Shown here piece after piece: positions 44,735 to 54,891 of a stretch of DNA of 64,000 nucleotides (its first letter is position 1; each line of letters begins with the position of its first letter). This stretch comes from Lysinibacillus sp. FSL W8-0992. Lineage in GTDB: Bacteria > Bacillota > Bacilli > Bacillales_A > Planococcaceae. A program made the position numbers and the translations under genes. The notes beneath the pieces were generated by a model that was not told the DNA's origin, did not search any database, and saw only the letters and a list, made by a program, of their open reading frames with translations. Location of the stretch: assembly GCF_038008685.1 (NCBI RefSeq), contig NZ_JBBOZQ010000001.1:1240001-1304000 (forward strand). Reading direction: 5' to 3'.

Positions 44735-46582
44735 ATGGGATTGCTAGAAAAGTTAAAATCACATGTGTTAACTGCAGATGGTGCCATTGGTACTGTATTA
44801 TATGGCTACGGCTTGGAGTACTGCCATGAAGAAATGAATGTACAGAGACCGAAGTTAATTGAAAAAATCCATAAAGAATATATTGCTGCTGGTGCAGATG
44901 TGATTCAGACAAATACTTACGGTGCTAATGCGATTAAATTAGCACGCTACGGTTTAGAATCGCGAGTTCAGCAGTTTAATGAAGCTGCAATCACGATTGC
45001 GAAACGTGCTGCAGCAGATGGCGGACAATTTGTGTTAGGCACAATTGGAGGCATCCGTGGTATTCGTAAAAGTGATGCAACGTTAGAGGAAATTTTATCG
45101 ACAGTTGAAGAGCAAGCAAATGTGTTACTTGCAGGCAATCCAGATGGCCTTTTACTTGAAACGTATTATGATTTCGAAGAGTTAAGCGCAACGTTGAAAA
45201 TGTTACGTGCCAAAACAAAGCTACCAATTATTGCGCAGGTGTCGATGCATGAACCAGGCGTGTTACAAAATGGAATGGCATTAAATCAAGCATTGCACGA
45301 GTTAGAGGCTCTTGGTGCAGATGTAGTAGGCGTAAATTGTCGTTTAGGACCGCATCATACAATTCAAGCATTTGAAGGAGTTGAGCTTCCTGAAAAAGCA
45401 TTTATGTCTGCATATCCAAATGCATCCTTGCTAGATTTAGAGGATGGGCGTGTCGTATATGAGTCAGAAGCTGATTATTTTGGTCGTGCCGCAGTTGCAC
45501 TGGTTGACCAAGGTGTTCGTTTAATCGGTGGGTGCTGTGGTACAACACCAAAGCACATAGCAGCAGCGAAAAAATATTTAGAAGAGTTAACACCTATTGA
45601 AGAAAAGTTAGCAAAGCCTGAAAAAGTACAGGTTGTACGTGAAGCAGAGCCTGCGACGTATGAGCCATTGCACGCGAAGGTAAAGCGCGAGCGTTCGGTT
45701 ATCGTGGAGTTAGACACACCAAGGCATTTAGAAATTGACGGCTTTATTCAAGGTGCGAAAAAATTATATGAAGCAGGCGCTGATGTAGTGATGATGGCAG
45801 ATAATTCACTTGCATCGCCCCGCATTAGTAATGTGGCAATGGGTGCGTTATTGAAGGAAACGCACGGTGTCCGACCGTTAACGCATATAACGTGCCGTGA
45901 TCGTAATTTAATTGGATTACAGTCACATTTAATGGGCTTAAATGCACTTGGCATTCATGATATTTTAGCGGTTACTGGAGATCCGACTAAGGTAGGTGAT
46001 TTCCCAGGAGCCACAAGCGTTTATGATGTATCTTCTATGGAGCTAATCCAGCTGATTAAACAGTTAAATGACGGTATTTCATTTTCCGGAAAGCCACTTC
46101 GTAAAAAGGCAAACTTCTCTGTAGCGGCAGCATTTAACCCAAATGTACGTGTACTAGACCGAGCAGTAGCTCGACTAGAGAAAAAAATAGAGCATGGTGC
46201 GGATTACTTTATTTCTCAACCAGTTTATACGAAAGAAAAAATCATTGAAATTTATGAGGCAACAAAGCATTTAGATGCACCAATTTATATTGGTATTATG
46301 CCAGTAACGAGCTATAAGAGCGCTGAGTTTTTACACCATGAAGTACCAGGTATCAAACTATCTGACGATGCACTGTCACGCATGAAGGCATGTGGTGAAG
46401 ATAAGGAACGTTCAACATTAGAAGGGATTGCAATTGCTAAAGAGTTAGTAGAAGTAGCTGCAGAGTATTTCAATGGTATTTACTTAATTACACCGTTTTT
46501 ACGCTATGATATGACGCTAGAGTTAATGAAATTTATTGAGCAATTGGATGAACAGAAAAAAGGGGTAAGTATAGATGGCTAA
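44735..46582 (+). CDS. yitJ: Homocysteine S-methyltransferase / methylenetetrahydrofolate reductase fusion (YitJ)
   Basis: 615 residues. The N-terminal Hcy-methyltransferase domain (~1-290) has the zinc Cys at VNCRLG and the GGCCGTTP pair. The C-terminal MTHFR domain (~320-600) binds FAD and contains THITCRDRNLIGLQSHL and AVTGDPTKVG. This fusion makes 5-methyl-THF and can methylate homocysteine; the methyl-THF feeds MetH, whose gene overlaps by 8 nt. Controlled by the S-box upstream. Confidence 0.93.
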   Translation: MGLLEKLKSHVLTADGAIGTVLYGYGLEYCHEEMNVQRPKLIEKIHKEYIAAGADVIQTNTYGANAIKLARYGLESRVQQFNEAAITIAKRAAADGGQFVLGTIGGIRGIRKSDATLEEILSTVEEQANVLLAGNPDGLLLETYYDFEELSATLKMLRAKTKLPIIAQVSMHEPGVLQNGMALNQALHELEALGADVVGVNCRLGPHHTIQAFEGVELPEKAFMSAYPNASLLDLEDGRVVYESEADYFGRAAVALVDQGVRLIGGCCGTTPKHIAAAKKYLEELTPIEEKLAKPEKVQVVREAEPATYEPLHAKVKRERSVIVELDTPRHLEIDGFIQGAKKLYEAGADVVMMADNSLASPRISNVAMGALLKETHGVRPLTHITCRDRNLIGLQSHLMGLNALGIHDILAVTGDPTKVGDFPGATSVYDVSSMELIQLIKQLNDGISFSGKPLRKKANFSVAAAFNPNVRVLDRAVARLEKKIEHGADYFISQPVYTKEKIIEIYEATKHLDAPIYIGIMPVTSYKSAEFLHHEVPGIKLSDDALSRMKACGEDKERSTLEGIAIAKELVEVAAEYFNGIYLITPFLRYDMTLELMKFIEQLDEQKKGVSIDG

Positions 46583-49500
46583 GCACTTGATTGAAGAGCA
46601 ACTAGAGAAACGAATATTAATTCTGGATGGCGCAATGGGTACAATGCTTCAAAATGAAAACTTATCAGCAGAAGATTTTGGTGGCGAGGAGCTTGATGGT
46701 TGTAACGAGAATCTTGTATTAACTAGACCTGATGTGCTTGAAAAAGTTCACCGAAAATATTTAGAGGCTGGTGCGGATATTATTTGTACAAATACGTTTG
46801 GAGGTACGCCTCTCGTATTAAATGAATATAGCCTTGGGTCTAAGGCAGAAGAAATTAATAAACGTGCGGTAGAAATTGCGCGCAAAGTAGTGGATGAGTT
46901 TTCTACTCCAGAGTGGCCCCGTTTTGTTGCGGGAGCAATGGGGCCAACGACAAAAACATTATCAGTAACTGGCGGTATTACCTTTGATGAACTTGAAGAA
47001 AACTTTTATGTACAGGCAAAGGCACTAATCGAAGCGGGCTCAGACGTACTGCTTCTTGAAACAAGTCAGGATATGCTAAATGTAAAAGCGGGGACACTGG
47101 GGGTATCACGTGCGTTTGAGGAAACTGGAAAAGAACTACCTGTTATGATTTCAGGCACGATTGAGCCAATGGGCACAACGCTAGCAGGGCAAACGATTGA
47201 AGCCTTTTACATATCAATTGAGCATATTAAGCCGTTATCTGTCGGCTTAAACTGTGCGACAGGTCCAGAGTTTATGACAGATCATATTCGTTCGTTAGCG
47301 GAGCTTTCTACCGGCTATATTAGCTGTTATCCAAATGCTGGTTTGCCAGATGAGGAAGGTTGTTATCATGAATCTCCAGAAACTTTATCTCAAAAATTAA
47401 AAGGTTTTGCTGAAAAAGGCTGGCTTAATATTGTTGGCGGCTGTTGTGGAACAACACCAGCACATATTGCGGCAATCCGAGAGGTGCTGAAGGATGAAAA
47501 GCCGCGTCAATTACCGGAAAGTACACATGGTCATGTTGTATCTGGTATTGAACCTTTAGTATACGATGATTCGATGCGTCCGCTATTTATTGGGGAGCGA
47601 ACGAATGTTATCGGCTCCCGAAAATTCAAAAATTTAATCATTGACGGTAAATATGAGGAAGCGGCAGAAATCGCACGTGCACAAGTGAAAAATGGGGCAC
47701 ATGTTATAGATATTTGCTTAGCGAACCCAGATCGTGATGAATTAGAGGATATGCGTGGCTTTATGCAGGAAGTTGTTAAAAAAGTAAAAGTACCGCTTGT
47801 AATTGATTCTACAGATGAGAAAGTAATTGAGGAAGCGCTGAAATTTTCACAAGGTAAAGCCATTATCAATTCTATTAATCTAGAGGATGGCGAAGAACGT
47901 TTTGACGCCGTAATGCCATTAGTGAAAAAATATGGTGGCTCTTTAGTTGTCGGTACGATTGATGAGCAAGGGATGGCAGTAGATCGCCATCGTAAACTAG
48001 AAATTGCCGAGCGTTCTTATCAATTATTAACAGAGAAATGGGGCTTAGCTCCAGAGGATATTATTTTTGACCCGCTAATGTTCCCAGTTGGTACAGGGGA
48101 TGAACAATATATTGGTTCAGCACTTGAAACAATCGAGGGCATTCGTCTTATTAAAGAAAAACTGCCTCGCACGTTAACGGTTCTTGGCGTAAGTAATATT
48201 TCCTTCGGCTTACCACCAGTTGGCCGTGAAGTATTGAATGCTGTCTATTTATATCACTGTACACAGGCAGGCTTGGATTACGCGATTGTCAACACAGAGA
48301 AGTTAGAGCGTTATGCATCAATTCCTGAAGAGGAAATTAAGCTTGCAAATGACCTATTATTCAATACAAATGATGAAACATTAGCGGTATTTACTGATTT
48401 TTATCGTGATAAAAAGAAAGAGAAAACTGAAGCAGATATTCCGAAAACAGTGGAAGGACGCTTAGCTTATTATATTTTAGAAGGTACTAAAGAAGGGCTT
48501 ATTGAAGATCTTGATGCCGCTCGTGAAATTTTTGACGCACCGCTTGATATTATTAATGGACCATTGATGGAAGGGATGGCTGAGGTTGGTCGCTTATTCA
48601 ATGATAATCAGCTTATCGTAGCGGAAGTATTACAATCAGCAGGTGTTATGAAGGCGGCTGTAGCGCATCTTGAGCAATTTATGGAGAAAAATGAGGACAG
48701 CTCTGGTAAAGGTAAAATGGTGCTTGCTACTGTAAAAGGCGATGTGCATGATATTGGTAAAAATCTCGTAGATATTATTTTAAGTAATAACGGATATAAG
48801 GTGGTTGATTTAGGCATTAAAGTAACGCCATCACAGTTAATCGAGGCTATTCGCAAGGAAAAGCCTGATTTTATCGGTCTGTCGGGATTACTTGTTAAAT
48901 CTGCTCAGCAGATGGTTATCACTGCCCAGGACTTTAAAGCAGCAGGTATTAATGTTCCTATATTAGTAGGAGGCGCAGCGTTGTCTCGTCGCTTTACTGA
49001 AACGAAAATTGCAAACGAATATGAAGGTCCTGTTATATACTCAAAAGATGCGATGCAGGGGCTAGAGCAAGTAAATCGTTTAATGGGTACAGAGACGCGA
49101 GAAAACTTTTTAGCTGAAATAGCAGACTCACGTCAAAAACGGTTAGAGGCTGATGAGAAACGTGCAGCGCGACCTGCGAAAGAAATTACTGTGAAGCCTG
49201 TACGTACAGTAAAAGATGCGACTGTGTTCCTGCCTGCGGATGTTCGTCGTCATGTGAAAAAGGATTATTCCGTGTCACATTTATATCCATATGTGAATAT
49301 GCGAACATTGATTGGTCACCACTTAGGTCTAAAAGGACAAGTTCAGCAATTGCTTGATGCAGGAGATGAACGGGCAACAGAACTAAAACAACTAGTCGAT
49401 GGTTATTTACAAAGTGACCTATTAAAACCTTCAGGCTTGTATCAGTTCTTCCCAGCGCAAGCTGATGGAGATGATGTTGTCGTTTATGATCCATCAGATA

Positions 49501-50006
49501 GTAAAACGGAAATTGAACGTTTTACCTTCCCGCGTCAGCAGGTTGAACCGTTTATGTGTTTAGCTGATTTCTTGAAAACAGTAGATAGCGGAGAGATGGA
49601 TTATATTGCACTGATGGTTGTAACTGCTGGTCAAGGTGTTATGGCGAAAGCTCGTCAGTTAAAAGAGGAAGGGAAATTCCTTGAAAGTCATGCCCTTCAA
49701 TCAACAGCTCTAGAGCTTGCAGAAGGCTTTGCAGAGCGTATGCATCAAGAAATTCGTGACCAATGGGGCTTCCCTGATAATACAGATTTCACAATGCGCG
49801 ACCGTTTTGCCGCGAAATACCAAGGGCAACGTTTCTCATTTGGCTATCCTGCCTGCCCGAACTTGGAAGACCAAGAGAAATTATTTGGCTTATTAAAGCC
49901 TGAAGACATTGGGGTTCATTTAACAGAAGGCTTTATGATGGAGCCAGAAGCATCCGTATCTGCGATTGTTTTTGCACATCCAGATGCAAGATATTTTAAC
50001 GTGTAA
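46575..50006 (+). CDS. metH: Cobalamin-dependent methionine synthase
   Basis: 1143 residues with all four MetH modules: homocysteine domain (~1-320; GGCCGTTP zinc Cys pair), pterin-binding domain (~340-610; IGERTNVIGSRKF), cobalamin domain (~640-860; DVHDIGKNLV with the axial His) and SAM-activation domain (~900-1140; RFSFGYPACPN). It methylates homocysteine with methyl-THF via methylcobalamin. Start ATG 46575 lies inside yitJ (8-nt overlap). Its cofactor need links it to the B12 riboswitch-controlled importer at 31648. Confidence 0.96.
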   Translation: MAKHLIEEQLEKRILILDGAMGTMLQNENLSAEDFGGEELDGCNENLVLTRPDVLEKVHRKYLEAGADIICTNTFGGTPLVLNEYSLGSKAEEINKRAVEIARKVVDEFSTPEWPRFVAGAMGPTTKTLSVTGGITFDELEENFYVQAKALIEAGSDVLLLETSQDMLNVKAGTLGVSRAFEETGKELPVMISGTIEPMGTTLAGQTIEAFYISIEHIKPLSVGLNCATGPEFMTDHIRSLAELSTGYISCYPNAGLPDEEGCYHESPETLSQKLKGFAEKGWLNIVGGCCGTTPAHIAAIREVLKDEKPRQLPESTHGHVVSGIEPLVYDDSMRPLFIGERTNVIGSRKFKNLIIDGKYEEAAEIARAQVKNGAHVIDICLANPDRDELEDMRGFMQEVVKKVKVPLVIDSTDEKVIEEALKFSQGKAIINSINLEDGEERFDAVMPLVKKYGGSLVVGTIDEQGMAVDRHRKLEIAERSYQLLTEKWGLAPEDIIFDPLMFPVGTGDEQYIGSALETIEGIRLIKEKLPRTLTVLGVSNISFGLPPVGREVLNAVYLYHCTQAGLDYAIVNTEKLERYASIPEEEIKLANDLLFNTNDETLAVFTDFYRDKKKEKTEADIPKTVEGRLAYYILEGTKEGLIEDLDAAREIFDAPLDIINGPLMEGMAEVGRLFNDNQLIVAEVLQSAGVMKAAVAHLEQFMEKNEDSSGKGKMVLATVKGDVHDIGKNLVDIILSNNGYKVVDLGIKVTPSQLIEAIRKEKPDFIGLSGLLVKSAQQMVITAQDFKAAGINVPILVGGAALSRRFTETKIANEYEGPVIYSKDAMQGLEQVNRLMGTETRENFLAEIADSRQKRLEADEKRAARPAKEITVKPVRTVKDATVFLPADVRRHVKKDYSVSHLYPYVNMRTLIGHHLGLKGQVQQLLDAGDERATELKQLVDGYLQSDLLKPSGLYQFFPAQADGDDVVVYDPSDSKTEIERFTFPRQQVEPFMCLADFLKTVDSGEMDYIALMVVTAGQGVMAKARQLKEEGKFLESHALQSTALELAEGFAERMHQEIRDQWGFPDNTDFTMRDRFAAKYQGQRFSFGYPACPNLEDQEKLFGLLKPEDIGVHLTEGFMMEPEASVSAIVFAHPDARYFNV

Positions 50007-50179
50007 TATAGATAAAAAAGGTTTATCTTTATGGAGAAGGTTTAATGCCAATTTAATAAAGTGAACGTCTACGTCTATGAGGGGTGTGTTGCGGATATTG
50101 AAATGGTGTGATCGTATGACCAATCAAAGCGCAATATGCCCTTTGTGGTGAGGCAAATTAAATAGTTGCATTAGGTACA

Positions 50180-50205
50180 ACCCTGCCGTTATCGGTGGGG
50201 TCTAT
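50180..50205 (+). terminator. Probable terminator after metH
   Basis: ACCCTGCCG/CGGTGGGGT, nine pairs with two G-U, 4-nt loop, followed by a T-rich but interrupted tail (CTATTTCTTTT). Confidence 0.6.
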
Positions 50206-50232
50206 TTCTTTTATGGTGAGGACGTGAATAGG

Positions 50233-50733
50233 ATGATTCGATTTATGGAAGAAAAAGATTTGCCAGAGGTTTTAGTTATTTATAATGACATTATATTAAC
50301 GAGTAAAGCGGTGTATAGGTATGAGATACAATCGTTAGAAGAAAAGAAACAATGGTTTCAAGAGCAAAAGGCAGCTGGTAATCCATTGCTAGTCTATGTA
50401 GAAAACGGAGTAGTCGCAGGTTTTGCAAATTATAGTCAGTTCCGTCCTTACCCTGGTTATAAGTATACGATGGAGCATTCGGTATATGTGCACAAGGACC
50501 ATTATAAGAAAGGCATCGCAACAAAGTTAATGCATCAGTTGATTAAGCTTGCACAGGAGCAAGGTGTGAAAACGTTAGTTGCTGGTATTGACGGAGAAAA
50601 TATTGGAAGCATAAAGGCGCATGAGAAGCTAGGCTTTGAATATGCAGGAACAATTAAAAATGCTGGTTATAAATTTGACGAATGGTTGGATTTAGTATTC
50701 TATCAACTACATTTACCTGGACCACAAAAGTAG
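50233..50733 (+). CDS. Phosphinothricin/methionine-sulfoximine-type GNAT acetyltransferase
   Basis: 166 residues. Begins MIRFMEEKDLPEVLVIYND and contains the acetyl-CoA motif (HKDHYKKGIATKLM) and the E/D-rich IDGENIGSIKAHEKLGFEYAGTIKNAGYKFDEW block characteristic of the PAT/Bar subfamily. Such enzymes acetylate amino-acid analogues. ATG 50233 is used: GAGGA lies 10 nt upstream, whereas GTG 50224 is adjacent to it. Single gene. Confidence 0.82.
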   Translation: MIRFMEEKDLPEVLVIYNDIILTSKAVYRYEIQSLEEKKQWFQEQKAAGNPLLVYVENGVVAGFANYSQFRPYPGYKYTMEHSVYVHKDHYKKGIATKLMHQLIKLAQEQGVKTLVAGIDGENIGSIKAHEKLGFEYAGTIKNAGYKFDEWLDLVFYQLHLPGPQK

Positions 50734-50807
50734 TGTGAATGGGCTTTAATGATAAAAACGTATGCATAGTGGGGAGTAAAAATCTTACTTGGCTATCGTA
50801 GATGTGT

Positions 50808-50821
50808 ATGACAAATGTCAT
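50808..50821 (+). promoter_or_regulatory. Putative DesR operator upstream of des
   Basis: ATGACAAATGTCAT, a perfect 14-bp inverted repeat, with a further CATGATG half-like element at 50830. It lies ~46-59 nt before a start predicted from TATACT (50855-50860), which has no good -35. This fits an activator site, and DesR activates des in Bacillus from this region. Confidence 0.6.
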
Positions 50822-50908
50822 GCGCTTTTCATGATGTTTGCGTCTGTTGCTAGTTATACTCTTGTTTTATGATGAGGTCATAAGCAAAAGGAAACGAGGG
50901 AAAAGGGA

Positions 50909-51940
50909 ATGGCAACAGATAAAGAAAAAACGAAGAAATTGCGCCAAGATGTAGCGCCATTTGCGAAATCAGATACAGGTAAAAGTATTTTTCAAATGGT
51001 CAATACAATTGTTCCGTTAATTGTCCTATGGGTTGCTGGTTATATGTTAGTGGATGTTTCGCCATGGTTAACTGCTGGTTTAAGTATTATTTCTGCTGGA
51101 TTTGTCGTTAGAACATTTATCATTTTCCATGATTGTACCCACGGTTCATTTTTCAAAAGTAAAAAAGCAAACGACTGGGTTGGCTTAGTAACTGGGGTAA
51201 TTACATCTTTCCCATATGAAAAATGGAAGCGTGAGCATACAATCCACCACGCAACAAGCTCGAACTTAGATAAGCGTGGTATTGGTGATATTGATATGAT
51301 GACAGTAGAGGAATATTTACAATGTTCTAAAGGTCAACGTTTATGGTATCGTTTTTACCGTAATCCACTTGTAATGTTCGGCTTAGGGCCGTTATACATG
51401 GTGTTAATTTTGAATCGTTTTAACCGAAAAGATGCGAAACAAAAGGAACGCACGAACACTTACGTAACAAATATAATTATTTTAGGTATCTGTGTAGGTC
51501 TTATTTACGCTATGGGTTGGCAAGCATTTTTATTAGTTCAAGGCGTTACTTTATTTGTCGCTGGTTCCCTTGGCATTTGGTTATTTTATATTCAACATAC
51601 GTACGAGGATTCTTACTTCGAGCACGATTCAGAGTGGGATTATGTAAAAGCTGCTGTTGAAGGCAGTTCGTACTATAAACTACCGAAGCTATTACAATGG
51701 GCAACAGGCAATATCGGCTTCCACCACGTGCACCATTTAGCACCGCGTGTACCGAACTATAATCTTGAAAAAGCACATAATGAAACACCGCCATTGCACT
51801 CTGCTACTACAATTACATTGCGTACAAGCTTAGAATCTTTACGCTATAAATTATACGATGAAGACCTTGGCAAATTTGTAACTTTTAAAGATGTAAATGA
51901 AATTATAAAACGAAAAGCGAAAGGCAGTATTGCTGCTTAG
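50909..51940 (+). CDS. des: Membrane fatty acid desaturase (Des)
   Basis: 343 residues with four or more TM helices and three His boxes: HDCTHGS (~78), HTIHHATSS (~113) and HHVHHLAP (~272). Very like Bacillus subtilis Des, including EGSSYYKLPKLLQWATGNIG. Des puts a cis double bond into membrane phospholipid acyl chains after cold shock. It is followed by desK and desR in the same order as in B. subtilis. AACGAGGGAAAAGGG gives the ribosome site. Confidence 0.93.
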   Translation: MATDKEKTKKLRQDVAPFAKSDTGKSIFQMVNTIVPLIVLWVAGYMLVDVSPWLTAGLSIISAGFVVRTFIIFHDCTHGSFFKSKKANDWVGLVTGVITSFPYEKWKREHTIHHATSSNLDKRGIGDIDMMTVEEYLQCSKGQRLWYRFYRNPLVMFGLGPLYMVLILNRFNRKDAKQKERTNTYVTNIIILGICVGLIYAMGWQAFLLVQGVTLFVAGSLGIWLFYIQHTYEDSYFEHDSEWDYVKAAVEGSSYYKLPKLLQWATGNIGFHHVHHLAPRVPNYNLEKAHNETPPLHSATTITLRTSLESLRYKLYDEDLGKFVTFKDVNEIIKRKAKGSIAA

Positions 51941-52086
51941 TAGAATACAGCCAGCCATCTCTTTTTGGGATGGCTGTTTTATATAAATAAGGATATGTCC
52001 GTTTGATAGTTACAGGATAGCAAGTGAAGGCGCAAATATTCTTTTCTTGTTATAATGTAGGGAAAAGTAGGAAAGAGCGTGAGATT

Positions 52087-53235
52087 ATGATGAAGAAATG
52101 GCATAGTATCATTCCGAATAGTCCTATGCTCAGTGTTTATTTATGGGTTATTTTTTGTTTTCTACCGTTTTTCTTTATATTCAGAAAATCATCGTACATT
52201 GAAATATCAATTGGGATAACTTTTTTAATGCTCTATTTTATTTTTTATCGATTTTCTGTGAACTCTAAAAACGGACTAGTGTATATGTGGATTAGCTTTG
52301 AAATGGTCATTAATATTATTTTAACTATATTGTATGGTTATGTGTATTTATCGATTTTTACGGCCTTTTTCATAGGCAATATCCGTAGACCTGTTGGCTT
52401 TTACATAATGTATGGGCTCCATATCGGCTTTACAGTGATTTCTACAGGAGTTGGCTTCTTTGTAGAGCTACATTTATTTTTATCGCAGCTACCTTTTGTC
52501 GTACTAACGATATTGGCAGTAGTACTTCTACCTTTAACGATTTATTCGAAAAATAAGCGTGAAAATTTAGAAGGTCAACTAGAAACTGCAAATGAACGAA
52601 TAGCTGAATTAATTGTCTTTGAGGAACGACAACGTATTGCACGTGATTTACATGATACGCTTGGTCAAAAGTTGTCGATGATTGGTTTGAAAAGCGACTT
52701 AGCCTCGAGACTGATTGCTCGTGATCCACAGCAAGCTTTAATTGAAATTAAGGATATTCGTCAAACAGCTAGTATTGCCTTAAAAGAGGTACGAGAATTG
52801 GTGTCAGATATGCGGACAACTAGATTTGAAGATGAGCTTATGCGTATTTCTCAAATTTTAAAAGCGGCAGAGATGGAATTTGTTTTTGAGGGAGATAAGG
52901 AATCATTGCAAGTTCCACCTCTCGTGGAAAATGTTTTATCTATGTGTTTAAAGGAAGCGGTAACGAACATTGTAAAGCATAGCGGAGCAACTAAATGTGA
53001 AATTGCCTTCCATCAAAATTTTAAAGAAGTACACTTAGTTGTTCGTGACAACGGACAGGGGATTACGAAAAAACAAGCATTGAAGTCAGGTAATGGCTTA
53101 AAAGGGATGCATGAACGCTTAGAGTTTATAAATGGTTCATTTAAAATAGAAAGTGAAAATGGCACTACTTTAACGGTATCTATACCGGTGACTATTACAC
53201 ATCAAAAAGTTAAAGAAAATTTGAAGAACCTATAG
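52087..53235 (+). CDS. desK: DesK thermosensor histidine kinase
   Basis: 382 residues from ATG 52087 (ATG 52090 also possible); the frame extends to 52024 but lies in the promoter region. Four to five TM helices (~15-165), a coiled coil, then the NarL-type kinase core: phospho-acceptor His in ARDLHDTLGQKL (~195) and ATPase DNGQGI..GNGLKGM. In B. subtilis DesK senses membrane thickness on cooling and phosphorylates DesR. Position after des supports the call. Confidence 0.9.
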   Translation: MMKKWHSIIPNSPMLSVYLWVIFCFLPFFFIFRKSSYIEISIGITFLMLYFIFYRFSVNSKNGLVYMWISFEMVINIILTILYGYVYLSIFTAFFIGNIRRPVGFYIMYGLHIGFTVISTGVGFFVELHLFLSQLPFVVLTILAVVLLPLTIYSKNKRENLEGQLETANERIAELIVFEERQRIARDLHDTLGQKLSMIGLKSDLASRLIARDPQQALIEIKDIRQTASIALKEVRELVSDMRTTRFEDELMRISQILKAAEMEFVFEGDKESLQVPPLVENVLSMCLKEAVTNIVKHSGATKCEIAFHQNFKEVHLVVRDNGQGITKKQALKSGNGLKGMHERLEFINGSFKIESENGTTLTVSIPVTITHQKVKENLKNL

Positions 53236-53250
53236 AAAGAGGGTTATGGC

Positions 53251-53856
53251 TTGATACGAATTGTAATTGCTGAAGATCAGGGGATGCTATTAGGCGCACT
53301 TCGTTCCTTACTTAGTATGGAGGAAGATATGGAGGTCGTCGGGTTAGCAAAAAATGGTGAGGAAGCATTGGCGCTTGTAGAAGAGCATCAGCCTGATATT
53401 TGTATTATGGATATTGAAATGCCAGTGAAAACTGGACTTGATGCGGCTGAAGAATTGCAGAGTTCCGACTGTAAAGTAATTATATTAACTACATTTGCTA
53501 GACCTGGTTATTTCGAACGAGCAAGAAAAGCAGGTGTCCGAGGTTACTTATTAAAGGATAGTCCTATCGAGGAATTGGTGAGTGCTATTCGGACAATCGT
53601 AGATGGTAAACGAATTTACGCACCAGAACTTGTTGATTTTGTTTACGAGGACGATAGTGAAAATCCACTAACTGAGCGTGAAAGTCAGGTGTTAACACTT
53701 GTAGCAGAAGGTAAAACAACAAAAGAAATTGCAGCGGAGTTATTTTTATCGGCAGGGACTGTGCGCAATTATATTTCAACAATATTAGAGAAGCTCCATG
53801 TCGGGAACCGTATTGAGGCTATTGCACGCTTTAAGGAAAAAGGATGGAATAAGTAA
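53251..53856 (+). CDS. desR: DesR response regulator
   Basis: 201 residues. NarL/LuxR type: receiver with EDQG at ~8, Asp ~54 in IMDIEMPVKTG and Lys in LKDSPIEEL, then an HTH of LuxR type (LTERESQVLTLVAEGKTTKEI). TTG start 16 nt after desK, with AGAGGG upstream. It should activate des. Confidence 0.9.
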   Translation: MIRIVIAEDQGMLLGALRSLLSMEEDMEVVGLAKNGEEALALVEEHQPDICIMDIEMPVKTGLDAAEELQSSDCKVIILTTFARPGYFERARKAGVRGYLLKDSPIEELVSAIRTIVDGKRIYAPELVDFVYEDDSENPLTERESQVLTLVAEGKTTKEIAAELFLSAGTVRNYISTILEKLHVGNRIEAIARFKEKGWNK

Positions 53857-53942
53857 GTCTTCTGAATGTACTTTTGATTGGCGAATAGGTATGCTAAAAA
53901 ACATAGATTTTATCTATCACTATTCAAAAGGGAGCAAGATAT

Positions 53943-54659
53943 ATGCAAACTATTACTGGTAAAACGGCTTTAATTACTGGAGCCGGTCGTGGTATTGGCC
54001 GTGCAACAGCCATCGCCTTTGCAAAAGAGGGCATCAACGTTGGGCTAGTGGGTCGTACATTAGAGAATTTACAACAAGTTGAAAAACAACTAAAGGCATA
54101 TGATGTAAAAGTCGCGATTGCTACAGCTGATGTAGCAAATCTGCAATCCATCACAACGGCTGTAGAAAGTATTCGAGCTGAATTAGGACCAATCGATATT
54201 TTAGTAAATAATGCGGGGATTTCGAAATTCGGTAAGTTTTTAGAACTTTCACCTGAAGATTGGACGAATATTGTAGATGTAAATGTTAAAGGTGTTTATT
54301 ACACAACACGTGCCGTCCTACCAGAAATGATTGAACGTGAGTCAGGGGATATTATTAATATTTCATCTACAGCAGGTCAAAAAGGTGCCCCGATTACGAG
54401 TGCATATAGTGCATCGAAAGCGGCTGTTATTGGCATGAGTGAATCATTAATGTTAGAAGTTCGAAAACATAATATTCGTGTTGTAACGTTAACACCAAGT
54501 ACTGTTGCAACTGATATGGCAGTTGAATTACAATTAACTGATGGCAATCCGGAAAAAGTCATGCAGGCAGAAGATTTAGCAGACTTAATGGTAGCTCAAT
54601 TAAAATTACATCCGCGTGTTGTTTTAAAACATGCAGGTCTATGGTCAACAAACCCTTAA
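53943..54659 (+). CDS. Short-chain dehydrogenase/reductase, FabG-like
   Basis: 238 residues, classical [16 protein letters not shown](P)-binding motif, NNAG, catalytic Ser ~140 and YSASK. The Arg after the glycine motif and GRTLENL suggest NADPH. Often annotated as 3-ketoacyl-ACP reductase, but as a lone gene its substrate is open. GGGAGC precedes ATG. Strong terminator follows. Confidence 0.87.
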   Translation: MQTITGKTALITGAGRGIGRATAIAFAKEGINVGLVGRTLENLQQVEKQLKAYDVKVAIATADVANLQSITTAVESIRAELGPIDILVNNAGISKFGKFLELSPEDWTNIVDVNVKGVYYTTRAVLPEMIERESGDIINISSTAGQKGAPITSAYSASKAAVIGMSESLMLEVRKHNIRVVTLTPSTVATDMAVELQLTDGNPEKVMQAEDLADLMVAQLKLHPRVVLKHAGLWSTNP

Positions 54660-54677
54660 AAGTAGATTTCCAACAGA

Positions 54678-54717
54678 AAAAGTGTTAGATTGACTGCCAT
54701 CAATCTAACACTTTTTT
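54678..54717 (+). terminator. Terminator after the SDR gene
   Basis: AAGTGTTAGATTGA/TCAATCTAACACTT, 14-bp stem, 6-nt loop, TTTT. Confidence 0.93.
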
Positions 54718-54725
54718 GCTATGCC

Positions 54726-54841
54726 GTTGATGTTCGCTACGGCGGGCACACACGTAAGCGGCAACCCTCGCTAACGCGCGACTTGTTGCGTCTTACGCTT
54801 GCGTGCGTTTCCGCAGGAGTCACCGCCTTCGCTACCATCAA
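54726..54841. repeat. Palindrome variant with different ends
   Basis: The inner arms (GTAAGCGGCAACCCTCGCT, CTTGTTGCGTCTTACG) match the other dispersed palindromes, but the ends read GTTGATG/CATCAAC with CGGCGG/CCGCC in place of AAAATCCAC/GTGGATTTT. No tag is seen beside it. It lies between convergent genes. Confidence 0.75.
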
Positions 54842-54891
54842 CTGGTATTATCTGCTTAATATTTTAATAGTTATGTCCCAACTTCTTTTTA

